This document shows positions 22,396 through 30,597 of a stretch of DNA of 64,000 nt, one piece after another. Source of the DNA: Deltaproteobacteria bacterium HGW-Deltaproteobacteria-4 (GTDB taxonomy: Bacteria; Desulfobacterota; Desulfuromonadia; Desulfuromonadales; UBA2197). Made by a program: the position numbers and the translations under genes. The stretch lies in the NCBI GenBank assembly GCA_002841765.1, contig PHAV01000001.1, positions 1-64,000 on the forward strand, written 5' to 3'. The notes under the pieces are model-generated. The model saw nothing but the letters and a program-made list of their open reading frames with translations. It did no database searches and was not told the DNA's origin. Every line of letters begins with the position of its first letter. The stretch's first letter is position 1.

Positions 22396-22590
22396 CACGG
22401 CTAAAATTTTCGCAGCAATCGCCCTGTCCACCGGGGATGTCGGCCTCCGGTCTCAATCCCCGGCTAATCGCTGCCATCCCGCCGGGATGCAAGAGCAGAA
22501 CCCGGAGGGTTCACAGCCATTAGCCGGTGGTCGAACGCAGCGATACCACCGGGAAGCGATGTCACATTGACAAGGCGGGGAGAGGCGGGG
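22387..22590. repeat. Structured repeat-like tract bounded by CGGTATCGC / GCGATACC
   Basis: CGGTATCGC at 22387 and GCGATACC at 22540 can pair over about 150 bases; within them CGGCTAA / TTAGCCG pairs and short GC stems are nested. A plus frame across it reads like the low-complexity peptides often produced by interspersed repeats (..EQNPEGSQPLAGG..) and has no domain. I see no gene; this looks like a mobile-repeat remnant or a structured RNA. Confidence 0.45.
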
Positions 22591-22674
22591 TAAAAAGTGT
22601 GAGTTTTTTCATGCGCTCGGTTGGGGGCGGGTCAAAGAGAGGACTTGAGATGGATAAAGGGATAATGGATCGAT

Positions 22675-22716
22675 GACGCCGCCGGGTCAGCAATGTGCTG
22701 ATGGATGGCGTTTTTT
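22675..22716 (+). terminator. Hairpin with T-run, similar to one at 40136
   Basis: GCC..GGGTCAGC-AATGT-GCTGAT..GGC followed by TTTTTT. Inner stem TCAGC/GCTGA, outer stem CGCC/GGCG. A close relative lies at 40136-40177. No gene ends directly upstream. The remaining bases 22717-22771 are A/T-rich and featureless. Confidence 0.5.
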
Positions 22717-22769
22717 GTTGATGGTTCAAGTAGTGATAATTAATTTAAGTTATCGTCCAAGATCAATAC

Positions 22770-22803
22770 CAAGGCGGCCATGCGGCCGCCTTTCGATTTC
22801 GTT
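22770..22803. terminator. GGCGGCC/GGCCGCC hairpin at the 3' end of the vapBC genes
   Basis: AAGGCGGCC-ATGC-GGCCGCCTT perfect stem, T-rich on the plus side. It lies 45 bases beyond the minus-strand vapC stop and may act in either direction. Confidence 0.55.
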
Positions 22804-22845
22804 TTCTTTCACTCGCACTGCTCTCTCTTCTTCCCTCGTCCCCCA

Positions 22846-23244
22846 CTACCCCTCCGGCACCCCCCAAACCGGCGGTACCGCATCTCCCCCTTTGCGAATA
22901 AACCGTTCGTCAAAAGAATAGAGCCCCTCTGCTCCCTCACTAGCGGCAAGATGCAGGGCATCGGCAAAATCAAAACCCCCGCCATACAAATCGAGTGCCG
23001 CGGCAACCTGACCGGCCGATTCGGCCGTCACCATCGGTAAGCCAAGAATCTGCAACAATGACTTGTGGATGACCGCCGCTTCGATCCGGTAGGCCGCCCG
23101 CAACACCCACTCTAGTTCCAGCAGGACCGTTTTCGGGAGAAAGACGGCCTCGGCCTGCTCCAGCAGCGCCAGGGCGCGCCGGGCCTGCCGTTCGTCATCG
23201 TTGGTCAGGTAGCGCACCCAGAGATTGGTATCGAAAGTCACCAT
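22846..23244 (-). CDS. vapC: VapC-type PIN-domain toxin (ribonuclease)
   Basis: 132 residues from ATG 23244, which overlaps the antitoxin stop (ATGA). PIN-domain acidic residues are in place: D in TFDTNLWVRYL, E in VLLELEWVL, D in FDFADALHLA, and D in YSFDERF. Such proteins cut RNA and are kept inactive by the partner antitoxin. The pair is expected to be autoregulated. Intact and of normal length. Confidence 0.9.
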   Translation of the reverse strand: MVTFDTNLWVRYLTNDDERQARRALALLEQAEAVFLPKTVLLELEWVLRAAYRIEAAVIHKSLLQILGLPMVTAESAGQVAAALDLYGGGFDFADALHLAASEGAEGLYSFDERFIRKGGDAVPPVWGVPEG

Positions 23245-23510
23245 CAGCGCTGGTCCTTGCGCCACGTCCGGGCCACATCCTCATCCACATCCGCCGCAAT
23301 CTCCTCCAGACTTTTTGCCGCACCCTTATAGCCGGTGCAACCCAGACCGCTCTGCAGGTCAGTCTCCGGAAAACTGCTGATAGGTTTGAGCAGCACGCCC
23401 CCTTGCACCTCTTCAATCACAAAGCGCGTCCCGGCCTTCCAGTGATGGCTGGAACGGATCGTTTTAGGAATAATGACCTGCCCCTTGCTGGAGAGGAGTG
23501 TCGTTTCCAT
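23244..23510 (-). CDS. vapB: AbrB/MazE-type antitoxin of the VapC pair
   Basis: 88 residues from ATG 23510 with a GGAGG ribosome site. The N-terminal swapped-hairpin DNA-binding domain shows the family pattern LSSKGQVIIPKTIR..WKAGTRFVIEE..GGVLLKP; the C-terminal tail (SLEEIAADVDEDVARTW) would wrap the toxin. Four-base overlap with vapC. Expected to bind its own promoter. Confidence 0.88.
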   Translation of the reverse strand: METTLLSSKGQVIIPKTIRSSHHWKAGTRFVIEEVQGGVLLKPISSFPETDLQSGLGCTGYKGAAKSLEEIAADVDEDVARTWRKDQR

Positions 23511-23525
23511 TGGGCACCTCCGGTA

Positions 23526-23569
23526 AGATTTAGTAAGACAAGAATAGCGGGCGCGAGGAGCGCATGCAA
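23526..23569 (-). promoter_or_regulatory. Promoter and possible operator of vapBC
   Basis: Minus strand: TTGCAT (23569-23564), 17-base spacer, TATTCT (23546-23541). Directly downstream of the -10, on the plus strand, are two GTAAGA repeats (23523-23538) that could be the antitoxin's operator. Confidence 0.5.
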
Positions 23570-23619
23570 GAAAAATCTGAAAACGAGTTTTAATCAAGCT
23601 AAAATTATCCTCTTGTTCC

Positions 23620-23649
23620 TTGACCGGCTCCCGCGCCGGGTGCTAATAT
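23620..23649 (+). promoter_or_regulatory. Possible promoter of dnaE
   Basis: TTGACC (23620-23625), 18-base spacer, TAATAT (23644-23649), about 110 bases before the dnaE start and divergent from vapBC. Confidence 0.45.
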
Positions 23650-23762
23650 CCGCTCCGTCCTGACGCAGGAAACCGGTTGTCGCAACGCTTCGCGTTTTGC
23701 TGGAATCGGTTTTTTTATCTCTGCCATCATTCCCTCTGTCTTTGGTGAAATTGTCAATATAT

Positions 23763-26700
23763 ATGGAACCTACCCCCTTCGTTCATCTTCATCTGCACAG
23801 TCAGTACTCCCTCCTCGACGGCGCCATCCGTATCGGCGATCTGATCAAGAAGGCCAAGGAATACGGCATGCCTGCCGTGGCCCTCACCGATCACGGCAAC
23901 ATGTTCGGGGCGCTGGAGTTCTATCTGAAGTGCAAGGAGGCCGGGATCAAGCCGATCGTCGGCTCGGAGGTCTATGTCGCCAGCGGTTCCCGCTTTGCCA
24001 AGGAGGGGAGCGAGGATGCATCGGGCTTCCATCTCGTCCTCCTCTGCCAGAACAGTGTCGGTTACCGCAACCTGTCCTATCTCGTCTCGGCGGGGTACAA
24101 GGAAGGCTTCTACTATAAACCCCGCATCGACAAAGAGCTCCTGTCCCGGCACAGCGAAGGTTTGATCTGTCTCTCCGCCTGTCTTGGCGGCGAAGTGGCG
24201 GTTCTCGCCGGACAAAACAAGATGGAGGATGCCAAGGCGACAGCGGCCTGGTACGCCGCTCTCTTCCCCGGTCGTTACTACCTCGAACTGCAAGAGAACA
24301 CCATCCCCGAACAGCGCATTGCTAATGATCGCCTGATGCAGATTGCGCAGGAGCTCGCTCTGCCGCTGGTGGCGACCAACGATTGCCATTATCTCAATAA
24401 AGAGGATGCCCGCGCCCACGAAGTCCTCCTGTGCATTCAGACCGGCAAGACCATCACCGATCCGAAACGGATGCATTTCTCCGCGGCTGAATTTTATCTG
24501 AAATCCTCAGCGGAGATGGCCTCCGACTTTGCCTATGCGCCGCAAGCTCTCGCTAACACCCTGGTCATTGCTGAGGCCTGTGATCTCGATCTAGGCAAAT
24601 TCAAGGATTATCACTTCCCCCACTTTGAAACGCCGGACGGCGCGACTCTCGACGAAATGCTCGCCGCTGAAGCCCGGCAGGGATTGCTCGAACGCTTCAA
24701 GATCATCCGCGCCCGTCAGTCAGAGTTCACGCTTGAGCAGGAAGAGGTTTATCGCGATCGTCTTCAGCTCGAGCTCGACTGTATCAAGCAGATGGGTTTC
24801 CCCGGCTATTTCCTCATTGTCGCTGACTTCATCAACTGGGCCAAGGATCAGGGGATTCCAGTCGGCCCGGGGCGCGGATCGGCGGCCGGTTCCCTGGTCG
24901 CTTATGCCCTGCGCATTACCGATCTCGACCCGCTCCCCTACAATCTCCTCTTTGAGCGTTTTCTCAATCCCGAACGTATCTCCATGCCTGATATCGACGT
25001 CGACTTCTGTCAGGATCGCCGCCTGGAGGTCCTTGACTACGTCAGCGGCAAGTACGGCCGCGACAAAGTCTGTCAGATTATCACCTTTGGAACGATGTCG
25101 GCACGATCGGTTATTCGCGATGTCGGCCGCGCTCTCGATCTCCCCTACGGCGACGTCGACCGCATTGCCAAACTCGTCCCCGAGGTCCTCAACATCAAGC
25201 TCGCTGATGCGATCAAGCAGGAAGCTAAACTCACCGAGAGCGCCAATGCGGATGTCCGGGTCCGCGAACTCCTCGACATTGCCCTGCGCCTCGAAGGGTT
25301 GGCGCGCCACGCCTCGACCCATGCCGCCGGCGTCGTCGTCTCCCCCGATGTCATGGAAGAGTTCTGCCCGGTCTATCGCGATAAGAACGGCTCGATCACC
25401 ACCCAGTATTCGATGAAGTACGTCGAAAAGATCGGCTTGGTCAAATTCGACTTTCTCGGTTTGAAGAACCTGACGGTCATCGCCAATGCTGTCAAACTCA
25501 TCCGCGCCGGCAAGGATCCGGACTTTGACATCACCACCTTGCGTGATGACGATGTGTCCAGCTATGAATTGATCTCCGCCGGCAATACCACCGGCGTCTT
25601 CCAGCTCGAATCGAGCGGGATGAAGGAGATGCTGGTCAAACTCAAACCTTCCTGCTTTGAAGATGTCATCGCCGCCTGCGCCCTGTATCGTCCTGGTCCT
25701 CTCGGTTCGGGGATGGTCGACGACTTTATCGAACGCAAGCACGGGCGGAAAAAGGTCGTTTACGATCTCCCCGAGCTCGAACCGATCCTCAAGGATACCT
25801 ACGGCGTTATCGTTTATCAGGAACAGGTCATGCAGATCGCCCGCACTCTGGCCGGCTACTCCCTCGGCGGTGCCGACCTTCTGCGCCGCGCCATGGGGAA
25901 GAAGGATCCGGCGGAGATGGCGAAGCAGCGCGACATCTTCCTGGCGGGTTCGGATCAGAACGGCTTCGATCACAAAACCGCGGCGGCGATCTTCGACCTG
26001 ATGGCCAAGTTTGCCGAGTACGGATTCAACAAGTCCCACTCGGCCGCCTACGCCCTCATCGCTTACCAGACTGCTTATCTCAAAGCGCACTATCCAGTCG
26101 AGTTCATGGCGGCGCTCCTCACCGAGGACATGTCGAGTACCGACAAAATCCTAAAGAATATCAATGACTGTCGTGAGATGGGGATCGAGGTGCTGCCGCC
26201 CGATATCAATCTCTCTGACGCTTCTTTCTGTGTGCGGGAGAATTCGATCCGTTTCGGACTCGGGGCAGTCAAAGGGGTCGGGGGAGGAGCGATCGAAGCG
26301 ATCGTTGAGGCGCGTTGTGCCGGGTTGTTTACCGATCTTGCCGATTTCTGTGACCGGGTCGATCTGCGCAAGGTCAACAAGCGCGTTGTTGAAGCCTTGA
26401 TCAAATGCGGCTCTTTCTCCACCATCGGCGCGCGACGTTCTCAACTCCTTGCCACCCTCGAAGAGAGCATGGCGATCGGCCAGAAGATTCAGCAGGAGCG
26501 GGAGAGTGCGCAAAGCTCCCTCTTTGGCGAGGAAGAGGTCGTCCGGGTCGGGAATCACGGGCGCTTGATCATGCCCGATATTCCCGAATGGGACGAAAAG
26601 ACCCTGCTCAACTTTGAGAAAGAGGTCCTCGGCTTCTTCATTACCGGCCACCCCCTGCAGCGCTATGCCGATGCGATCAAGCGCCTCACCACCTGCACGC

Positions 26701-27227
26701 TGGGCGAACTCGGTGAGCAACGCAATAAAGCCGAGGTGCGCATCTGTGGTATCGTCTCGACCCTCAAGGAGACAATCACCAAGAAGGGTGACCGCATGGG
26801 CTTTGCGACGGTGGAGGATTTGTCCGGCATGGTCGAGGTCATCGCCTTCCCGGAAGTTTATGCTGCGGCCCTGGAATACCTCAAAGGCGAAGATCCGCTC
26901 CTGATCACCGGCACCATCGATCTCGGCGAGAAGGGGGCCAAGGTGCTGGCGACGGAGATTGTAGCGATGGCCGATGCTCTGCAGCGGGCCACCCGCCGTG
27001 TTCTTTTCCGCTTCTCGGCGCCGGGGGTCGATCAAGAGCGAATTCAGGCTTTGCGCTCCCTTTGTCTGCGCCATCCCGGGAAATGTGAAACCCGCCTGCA
27101 CCTGACGATTCCGAATCGCAGTGAGACGATCATTCGTCTCGCCGCAGAGTGCCGGGTGGCAGCGTCCGATGAACTTTTGGCTGATGCCAAAGAGCTTTTT
27201 GGTTATAACGTAGTTTCTTTTGAGTAA
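23763..27227 (+). CDS. dnaE: DNA polymerase III subunit alpha
   Basis: 1154 residues from ATG 23763. Replicative polymerase catalytic subunit. N-terminal PHP domain begins FVHLHLHSQYSLLDGAI with DHGNMFG; palm catalytic aspartates lie in MPDIDVDFCQDRR after GPGRGSAAGSLVAYAL; fingers, helix-hairpin-helix and a C-terminal OB-fold (VRICGIVSTLKETITKKG) follow. Length is normal for DnaE1. The upstream in-frame extension to 23697 has no ribosome site and is not conserved in style. accA follows 58 bases later, a common pairing. Confidence 0.95.
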   Translation: MEPTPFVHLHLHSQYSLLDGAIRIGDLIKKAKEYGMPAVALTDHGNMFGALEFYLKCKEAGIKPIVGSEVYVASGSRFAKEGSEDASGFHLVLLCQNSVGYRNLSYLVSAGYKEGFYYKPRIDKELLSRHSEGLICLSACLGGEVAVLAGQNKMEDAKATAAWYAALFPGRYYLELQENTIPEQRIANDRLMQIAQELALPLVATNDCHYLNKEDARAHEVLLCIQTGKTITDPKRMHFSAAEFYLKSSAEMASDFAYAPQALANTLVIAEACDLDLGKFKDYHFPHFETPDGATLDEMLAAEARQGLLERFKIIRARQSEFTLEQEEVYRDRLQLELDCIKQMGFPGYFLIVADFINWAKDQGIPVGPGRGSAAGSLVAYALRITDLDPLPYNLLFERFLNPERISMPDIDVDFCQDRRLEVLDYVSGKYGRDKVCQIITFGTMSARSVIRDVGRALDLPYGDVDRIAKLVPEVLNIKLADAIKQEAKLTESANADVRVRELLDIALRLEGLARHASTHAAGVVVSPDVMEEFCPVYRDKNGSITTQYSMKYVEKIGLVKFDFLGLKNLTVIANAVKLIRAGKDPDFDITTLRDDDVSSYELISAGNTTGVFQLESSGMKEMLVKLKPSCFEDVIAACALYRPGPLGSGMVDDFIERKHGRKKVVYDLPELEPILKDTYGVIVYQEQVMQIARTLAGYSLGGADLLRRAMGKKDPAEMAKQRDIFLAGSDQNGFDHKTAAAIFDLMAKFAEYGFNKSHSAAYALIAYQTAYLKAHYPVEFMAALLTEDMSSTDKILKNINDCREMGIEVLPPDINLSDASFCVRENSIRFGLGAVKGVGGGAIEAIVEARCAGLFTDLADFCDRVDLRKVNKRVVEALIKCGSFSTIGARRSQLLATLEESMAIGQKIQQERESAQSSLFGEEEVVRVGNHGRLIMPDIPEWDEKTLLNFEKEVLGFFITGHPLQRYADAIKRLTTCTLGELGEQRNKAEVRICGIVSTLKETITKKGDRMGFATVEDLSGMVEVIAFPEVYAAALEYLKGEDPLLITGTIDLGEKGAKVLATEIVAMADALQRATRRVLFRFSAPGVDQERIQALRSLCLRHPGKCETRLHLTIPNRSETIIRLAAECRVAASDELLADAKELFGYNVVSFE

Positions 27228-27285
27228 ATAAGCTATTATCCAGCCGTTTCTTGCCACTGAGCAGATAAAGTAAGGAGATAACTCT

Positions 27286-28239
27286 ATGCAGTTTTATCTG
27301 GATTTTGAAAAACCTTTAGTCGAACTTGAACAGAAGATCATGGAACTAAAGGGATATTCGACGGATAAAGTCAATTTTTCGGCGGATATCAAGAAGCTGG
27401 AAAAGAAGGCGGTGCAGTTGCGCGAAGAGATCTTTGCCAATCTCACCCGCTGGCAGCGGACCCAGTTGGCCCGCCATATCAACCGCCCCTTTACCCTTGA
27501 TTATATCCAGCACATCTTTACCGACTGGTTTGAGGTGCACGGTGATCGCAATTTCCGCGACGATCCCGCTCTGGTCTGCGGTTTTGCCCGTTTTGACGGC
27601 GAACCGTGCTGCGTTATCGGCCACCAGAAGGGGCGCGACACCAAGGAGAAGGTCTACCGTAACTTTGGCATGCCGAATCCGGAAGGGTATCGCAAGGCAT
27701 TGCGGGTTATGCAGATGGCCGAGCAGTTCGGATTGCCGATCTTCACCTTTGTCGACACCCCGGGCGCTTATCCCGGCATCGGTGCCGAGGAGCGCGGCCA
27801 AGCGGAAGCGATTGCCCGTAATCTCCGCGAGATGGCCGCCCTCAAGGTGCCGGTCATTGTCACTGTTACCGGCGAAGGGGGTTCCGGCGGTGCCCTGGCG
27901 ATTGCTGTCGGCAACCGGGTGATGATGATGGAATATTCCGTCTACGCGGTTATCTCCCCGGAAGGGTGTGCTGCCATCCTCTGGAGCGACGGCAGCAAAG
28001 GTCCGGTCGCCGCCGAGGCGCTGAAGCTGACCGCCACTGATATCATGTCCCTCGGCTGCATTATTGATGATGTCATCCCCGAACCGGTCGGCGGCGCCCA
28101 TACCGATCCAGTCGCCACCGCCGTCAGTGTCAAGGGCTATCTCAAGAAACATCTGGAAGAACTGAAGCGTCTTTCGCCGCACGAGCTTGTCGAGCAGCGT
28201 TACGCCAAATTCCGGGCGATGACGATCGTTCAGGAATAG
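27286..28239 (+). CDS. accA: Acetyl-CoA carboxylase carboxyltransferase subunit alpha
   Basis: 317 residues, the usual length. It forms with AccD the carboxyltransferase that makes malonyl-CoA for fatty acid synthesis. Seen: [52 protein letters not shown], and [15 protein letters not shown], the oxyanion-hole and biotin-binding signatures. Ribosome site AAGGAG upstream. Probably co-transcribed with dnaE. Confidence 0.95.
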   Translation: MQFYLDFEKPLVELEQKIMELKGYSTDKVNFSADIKKLEKKAVQLREEIFANLTRWQRTQLARHINRPFTLDYIQHIFTDWFEVHGDRNFRDDPALVCGFARFDGEPCCVIGHQKGRDTKEKVYRNFGMPNPEGYRKALRVMQMAEQFGLPIFTFVDTPGAYPGIGAEERGQAEAIARNLREMAALKVPVIVTVTGEGGSGGALAIAVGNRVMMMEYSVYAVISPEGCAAILWSDGSKGPVAAEALKLTATDIMSLGCIIDDVIPEPVGGAHTDPVATAVSVKGYLKKHLEELKRLSPHELVEQRYAKFRAMTIVQE

Positions 28240-28304
28240 CTCACGGTTGGTGTTGTGGTGCTCTTTTTCTGGGCATCGATTGAACGTCTCGCCGGAAAAA
28301 AACT

Positions 28305-28332
28305 TTGACAACCAACCGTCCGCTTCTATAGG
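28305..28332 (+). promoter_or_regulatory. Sigma-70-type promoter before the polyprenyl synthase gene
   Basis: TTGACA (28305-28310), 16-base spacer, TATAGG (28327-28332), 48 bases before ATG 28380. Confidence 0.55.
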
Positions 28333-28379
28333 ATAGCGCTCGTTTCGCTTGCTGAATGTGCCAAGGACGGAGAGCCTGG

Positions 28380-29348
28380 ATGAATAAAGCGCTGGCGCTG
28401 TTGCGCGGTGACATGGAAAAGGTTGAAGCCAAGTTTCGCGAACATCTCGAGTCGGATGTGCCGTTGATTCGCAAGGTCGGTGAATATGTTCTGGCCAGCG
28501 GTGGCAAGCGGGTCCGTCCTTTGCTTTTGTTGTTGACGGCGAAGATGGCCGGTTATCAGGGGACTCAGCATATCGATCTGGCGAGTGTGGTTGAATTTAT
28601 TCATACTGCCACCCTTCTGCATGACGACGTGGTCGACGCCGCTTCCTTGCGACGCGGCAATGCCTCGGCCAACACTGTCTGGGGGAATGAAGCTTCGGTC
28701 CTGGTCGGCGATTTCCTTTTTGCCAAGTCTTTTTCCGTCATGGTGCGCAGTGGCGACTTGCGCGTTTTGCAAATCCTTTCCGACGCCACGACCAAGATGG
28801 CCGAAGGCGAAGTCCTGCAACTGATCAGTACTTGCGATATCGACATGGCGGAAGAACGCTACATGACGGTGATTCGCACCAAAACAGCGGTCTTGATTGC
28901 AGCAGCTTGTCAATGCGGCGGTTTTCTTGGTGGCGCTACCCCCGAACAGGACGATGCCTTACGCGATTTCGGGATGGATCTCGGCGTTGCTTTCCAGCTC
29001 ATGGACGATGCCCTGGACTATGTCGCTGAAGAAGCAGATTTCGGCAAGGCCCACTGTCATGACTTGGCTGAGGGGAAGGTGACTCTGCCGTTGATTCAGG
29101 TGTTACGTGTCTGTAGTGAAGGTGAGCGGCAGACGATCTCCGCCATTGTCGAGCAGGAAGAGTTGCCGGAATCCGATATTATTACGATTTGCGCATTGAT
29201 CACCCGTTATCAAGGGATCGAATATACTCGTCAGCGTGCCGCGGAGTTGGTGGAACGGGCCAAATCATATTTGACGGTTTTTGCTCCAGGTCCGGCCAAA
29301 GAGGCTTTGAACGAACTCGCCGATTTTGTGGTGCAGCGCAACCGCTAA
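28380..29348 (+). CDS. ispB: Long-chain polyprenyl diphosphate synthase (octaprenyl type)
   Basis: 322 residues. Condenses isopentenyl diphosphate onto allylic primers to make the quinone side chain. First Asp-rich motif LLHDDVVDAASLRRG and second motif LMDDALDYVAEEADFGK are present, with GGKRVRPLLLLL at the N-terminal substrate site. In the post-motif loop GKAHCHDLAEGKVTLP the usual GxD is HCHD. Start ATG 28380 follows a GGACGGAG ribosome site. A strong terminator ends the unit. Chain length (octa- versus another) cannot be read from sequence with certainty. Confidence 0.9.
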   Translation: MNKALALLRGDMEKVEAKFREHLESDVPLIRKVGEYVLASGGKRVRPLLLLLTAKMAGYQGTQHIDLASVVEFIHTATLLHDDVVDAASLRRGNASANTVWGNEASVLVGDFLFAKSFSVMVRSGDLRVLQILSDATTKMAEGEVLQLISTCDIDMAEERYMTVIRTKTAVLIAAACQCGGFLGGATPEQDDALRDFGMDLGVAFQLMDDALDYVAEEADFGKAHCHDLAEGKVTLPLIQVLRVCSEGERQTISAIVEQEELPESDIITICALITRYQGIEYTRQRAAELVERAKSYLTVFAPGPAKEALNELADFVVQRNR

Positions 29349-29373
29349 GTCCGAATAAAATACAGCAATGAAG

Positions 29374-29414
29374 AAAGGATCACTCTGACTACGGCCGGGG
29401 TGATCCTTTTTTTT
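29374..29414 (+). terminator. Rho-independent terminator after ispB
   Basis: AAAGGATCAC, a 15-base loop, GGTGATCCTTT then eight Ts. Confidence 0.85.
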
Positions 29415-29508
29415 GTTAAAAATTAGATTTTTCATATCTTCTGACGGGCTCCGGTATATTCCTTGCTCTTATGCTGATTTGTGTATTTTCACCCTCTGGA
29501 GTTTTATT

Positions 29509-29751
29509 ATGGAACATAGCGAAATTCTTGTACATAAAAGTGCGGTAGAGATTGCCGGGCACCGTTATGAGGTCTGCGTATATGCGCGCAATGACGGTCT
29601 CCATTTCGCCAAAACAGTATTTTCGCCGCAGGACATCGTCATCAATGACGGACTTTCCCTGGAGCACGCATTGGAAAAGCACCGGAATCTCCTCCCCCTC
29701 GCTATTGCTTCCCGGCAAATGCGGGCCGAGCAGAACGTCCACAATCAGTAA
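29509..29751 (+). CDS. Small conserved-looking protein of unknown function
   Basis: 80 residues from ATG 29509 with a GGAG ribosome site. Soluble, no signal or membrane segment. MEHSEILVHKSAVEIAGHRYEVCVYARNDG.. suggests alternating beta strands followed by a helix (LEHALEKHRNLLPLAI). I do not recognise a family. It stands alone between a terminator and an A/T-rich region. Confidence 0.65.
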   Translation: MEHSEILVHKSAVEIAGHRYEVCVYARNDGLHFAKTVFSPQDIVINDGLSLEHALEKHRNLLPLAIASRQMRAEQNVHNQ

Positions 29752-30093
29752 ACTTTCGCCCTAATGCGTTTATCCTTCCTTCTTGACTAGTCTCTTTAGT
29801 TTTTTCTGTCTGCTTCTTCTAGTTCTTTCCTTTGCCGACCTCCTCCTTATTCCCCCGCGGGGTCTTGTCGGGGGGAGGGATATATTTCCTGTTTGTTGAG
29901 CTGTGTAACTGTCTCTTCTTTATGGATGGTTGCGCATTTTTTTTGGTAAAAATATTTATCACACTATTAAGTGTATAATTAATATAAAAATTCTTGAGTA
30001 AATAAGTTATTTTATTGTTGACAAATAAGCGCGTAAAATATAATTATTGATGCGTAGAGAGATTGGTTCACCGTGCAGGAAAGGGATTCGATC
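29752..30093 (+). other. A/T-rich intergenic region with strong promoter and palindrome
   Basis: No gene seen. A CCCCCGCGGGGTCTTGTCGGGGGG stem-rich patch lies at 29850-29876. ACACT-ATTA-AGTGT at 29962-29975 is a small palindrome of operator type. TTGACA at 30018 with TATAAT at 30039 (15-base spacer) or TAATTA at 30041 (17-base spacer) forms a promoter for the gene starting at 30094. Confidence 0.5.
30018..30046 (+). promoter_or_regulatory. Consensus-like promoter upstream of the sulfur block
   Basis: Perfect TTGACA at 30018-30023 and perfect TATAAT at 30039-30044, but with a 15-base spacer; TAATTA at 30041-30046 gives 17. Confidence 0.6.
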
Positions 30094-30477
30094 ATGACAT
30101 CAATAGCGCGACAATCAGATTTTCCTCCCATTGCTGCTGCCGAAGTGGAGAAATTGGCTGTCGCCAAGCTGGTCGAAAAAAAGCTATACTCCCTCGGCCG
30201 CCACACCCAGCTGGTCAACGACAACTCCTGCGAGTTAGAGCAAGCGGTACAATTGGCCGCTGTACTCGTTGACGCCGGTTTAATCACCCTGGCAGCGTTG
30301 GATGATCCGCAGTCGATTCTCCTGCAGACAGCGCGGGTCCGCTTCTCCCCGGAGGAGTTTGTCGCGATCGAAGTCTCCGTGAACACCGACTTCGCTGCGT
30401 TGGCTGAGGAGGTCGTCGCCAAACTCTGCAGCGACGGCCTCTTTGATGCGGAAGAGTTGCTGGGGTCGGGGATCTAA
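30094..30477 (+). CDS. Hypothetical protein upstream of the siroheme reductase gene
   Basis: 127 residues from ATG 30094, preceded by GAAAGGGA; a GTG at 30073 would add seven residues but lacks a good ribosome site. Mostly helical with a central beta-rich segment. EKLAVAKLVEKKLYSLGRHTQLVNDNS... has no family I recognise. Its operon position before a nitrite/sulfite reductase-like gene hints at a sulfur or nitrogen metabolism link, but a repeat hairpin separates the two. Confidence 0.6.
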   Translation: MTSIARQSDFPPIAAAEVEKLAVAKLVEKKLYSLGRHTQLVNDNSCELEQAVQLAAVLVDAGLITLAALDDPQSILLQTARVRFSPEEFVAIEVSVNTDFAALAEEVVAKLCSDGLFDAEELLGSGI

Positions 30478-30495
30478 TTGTTTACGCTGACCCCT

Positions 30496-30540
30496 CACCA
30501 CCCCCGACCCCTCCTTGGCAAGGAGGGGTCGGGGGTGGTG
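30496..30540. repeat. Perfect 21-bp inverted repeat of the C-rich family
   Basis: Arms CACCACCCCCGACCCCTCCTT (here shown by its ends CACCACCCCC..CCCTCCTT) and the exact complement, with the 3-base loop GGC. No T-run directly after the stem (GCTTTTGCG follows). It is the most complete copy of the repeat also seen at 4982, 12684, 22350 and 41197. Confidence 0.85.
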
Positions 30541-30597
30541 GCTTTTGCGTCGTTTTAATTTCACTGTAGAATAGCACCTGACAAAGAAAGTTTTTCC

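Noticed and set aside
22060-22400. CRISPR-like array of regularly spaced repeats
   Set aside because: The repeats differ from each other, spacing is irregular and no cas gene is nearby.
22361-22570. 69-codon plus frame in the repeat tract (..NPEGSQPLAGG..)
   Set aside because: Low-complexity text generated by palindromic repeats, no domain and no good ribosome site.
22640-22716. Possible c-di-GMP (GEMM) riboswitch because of GCCGCCGGGTCAGC
   Set aside because: The conserved 5' core of the aptamer (GGGCAAA.., ACGCAAAGCC) is missing; only the hairpin remains.
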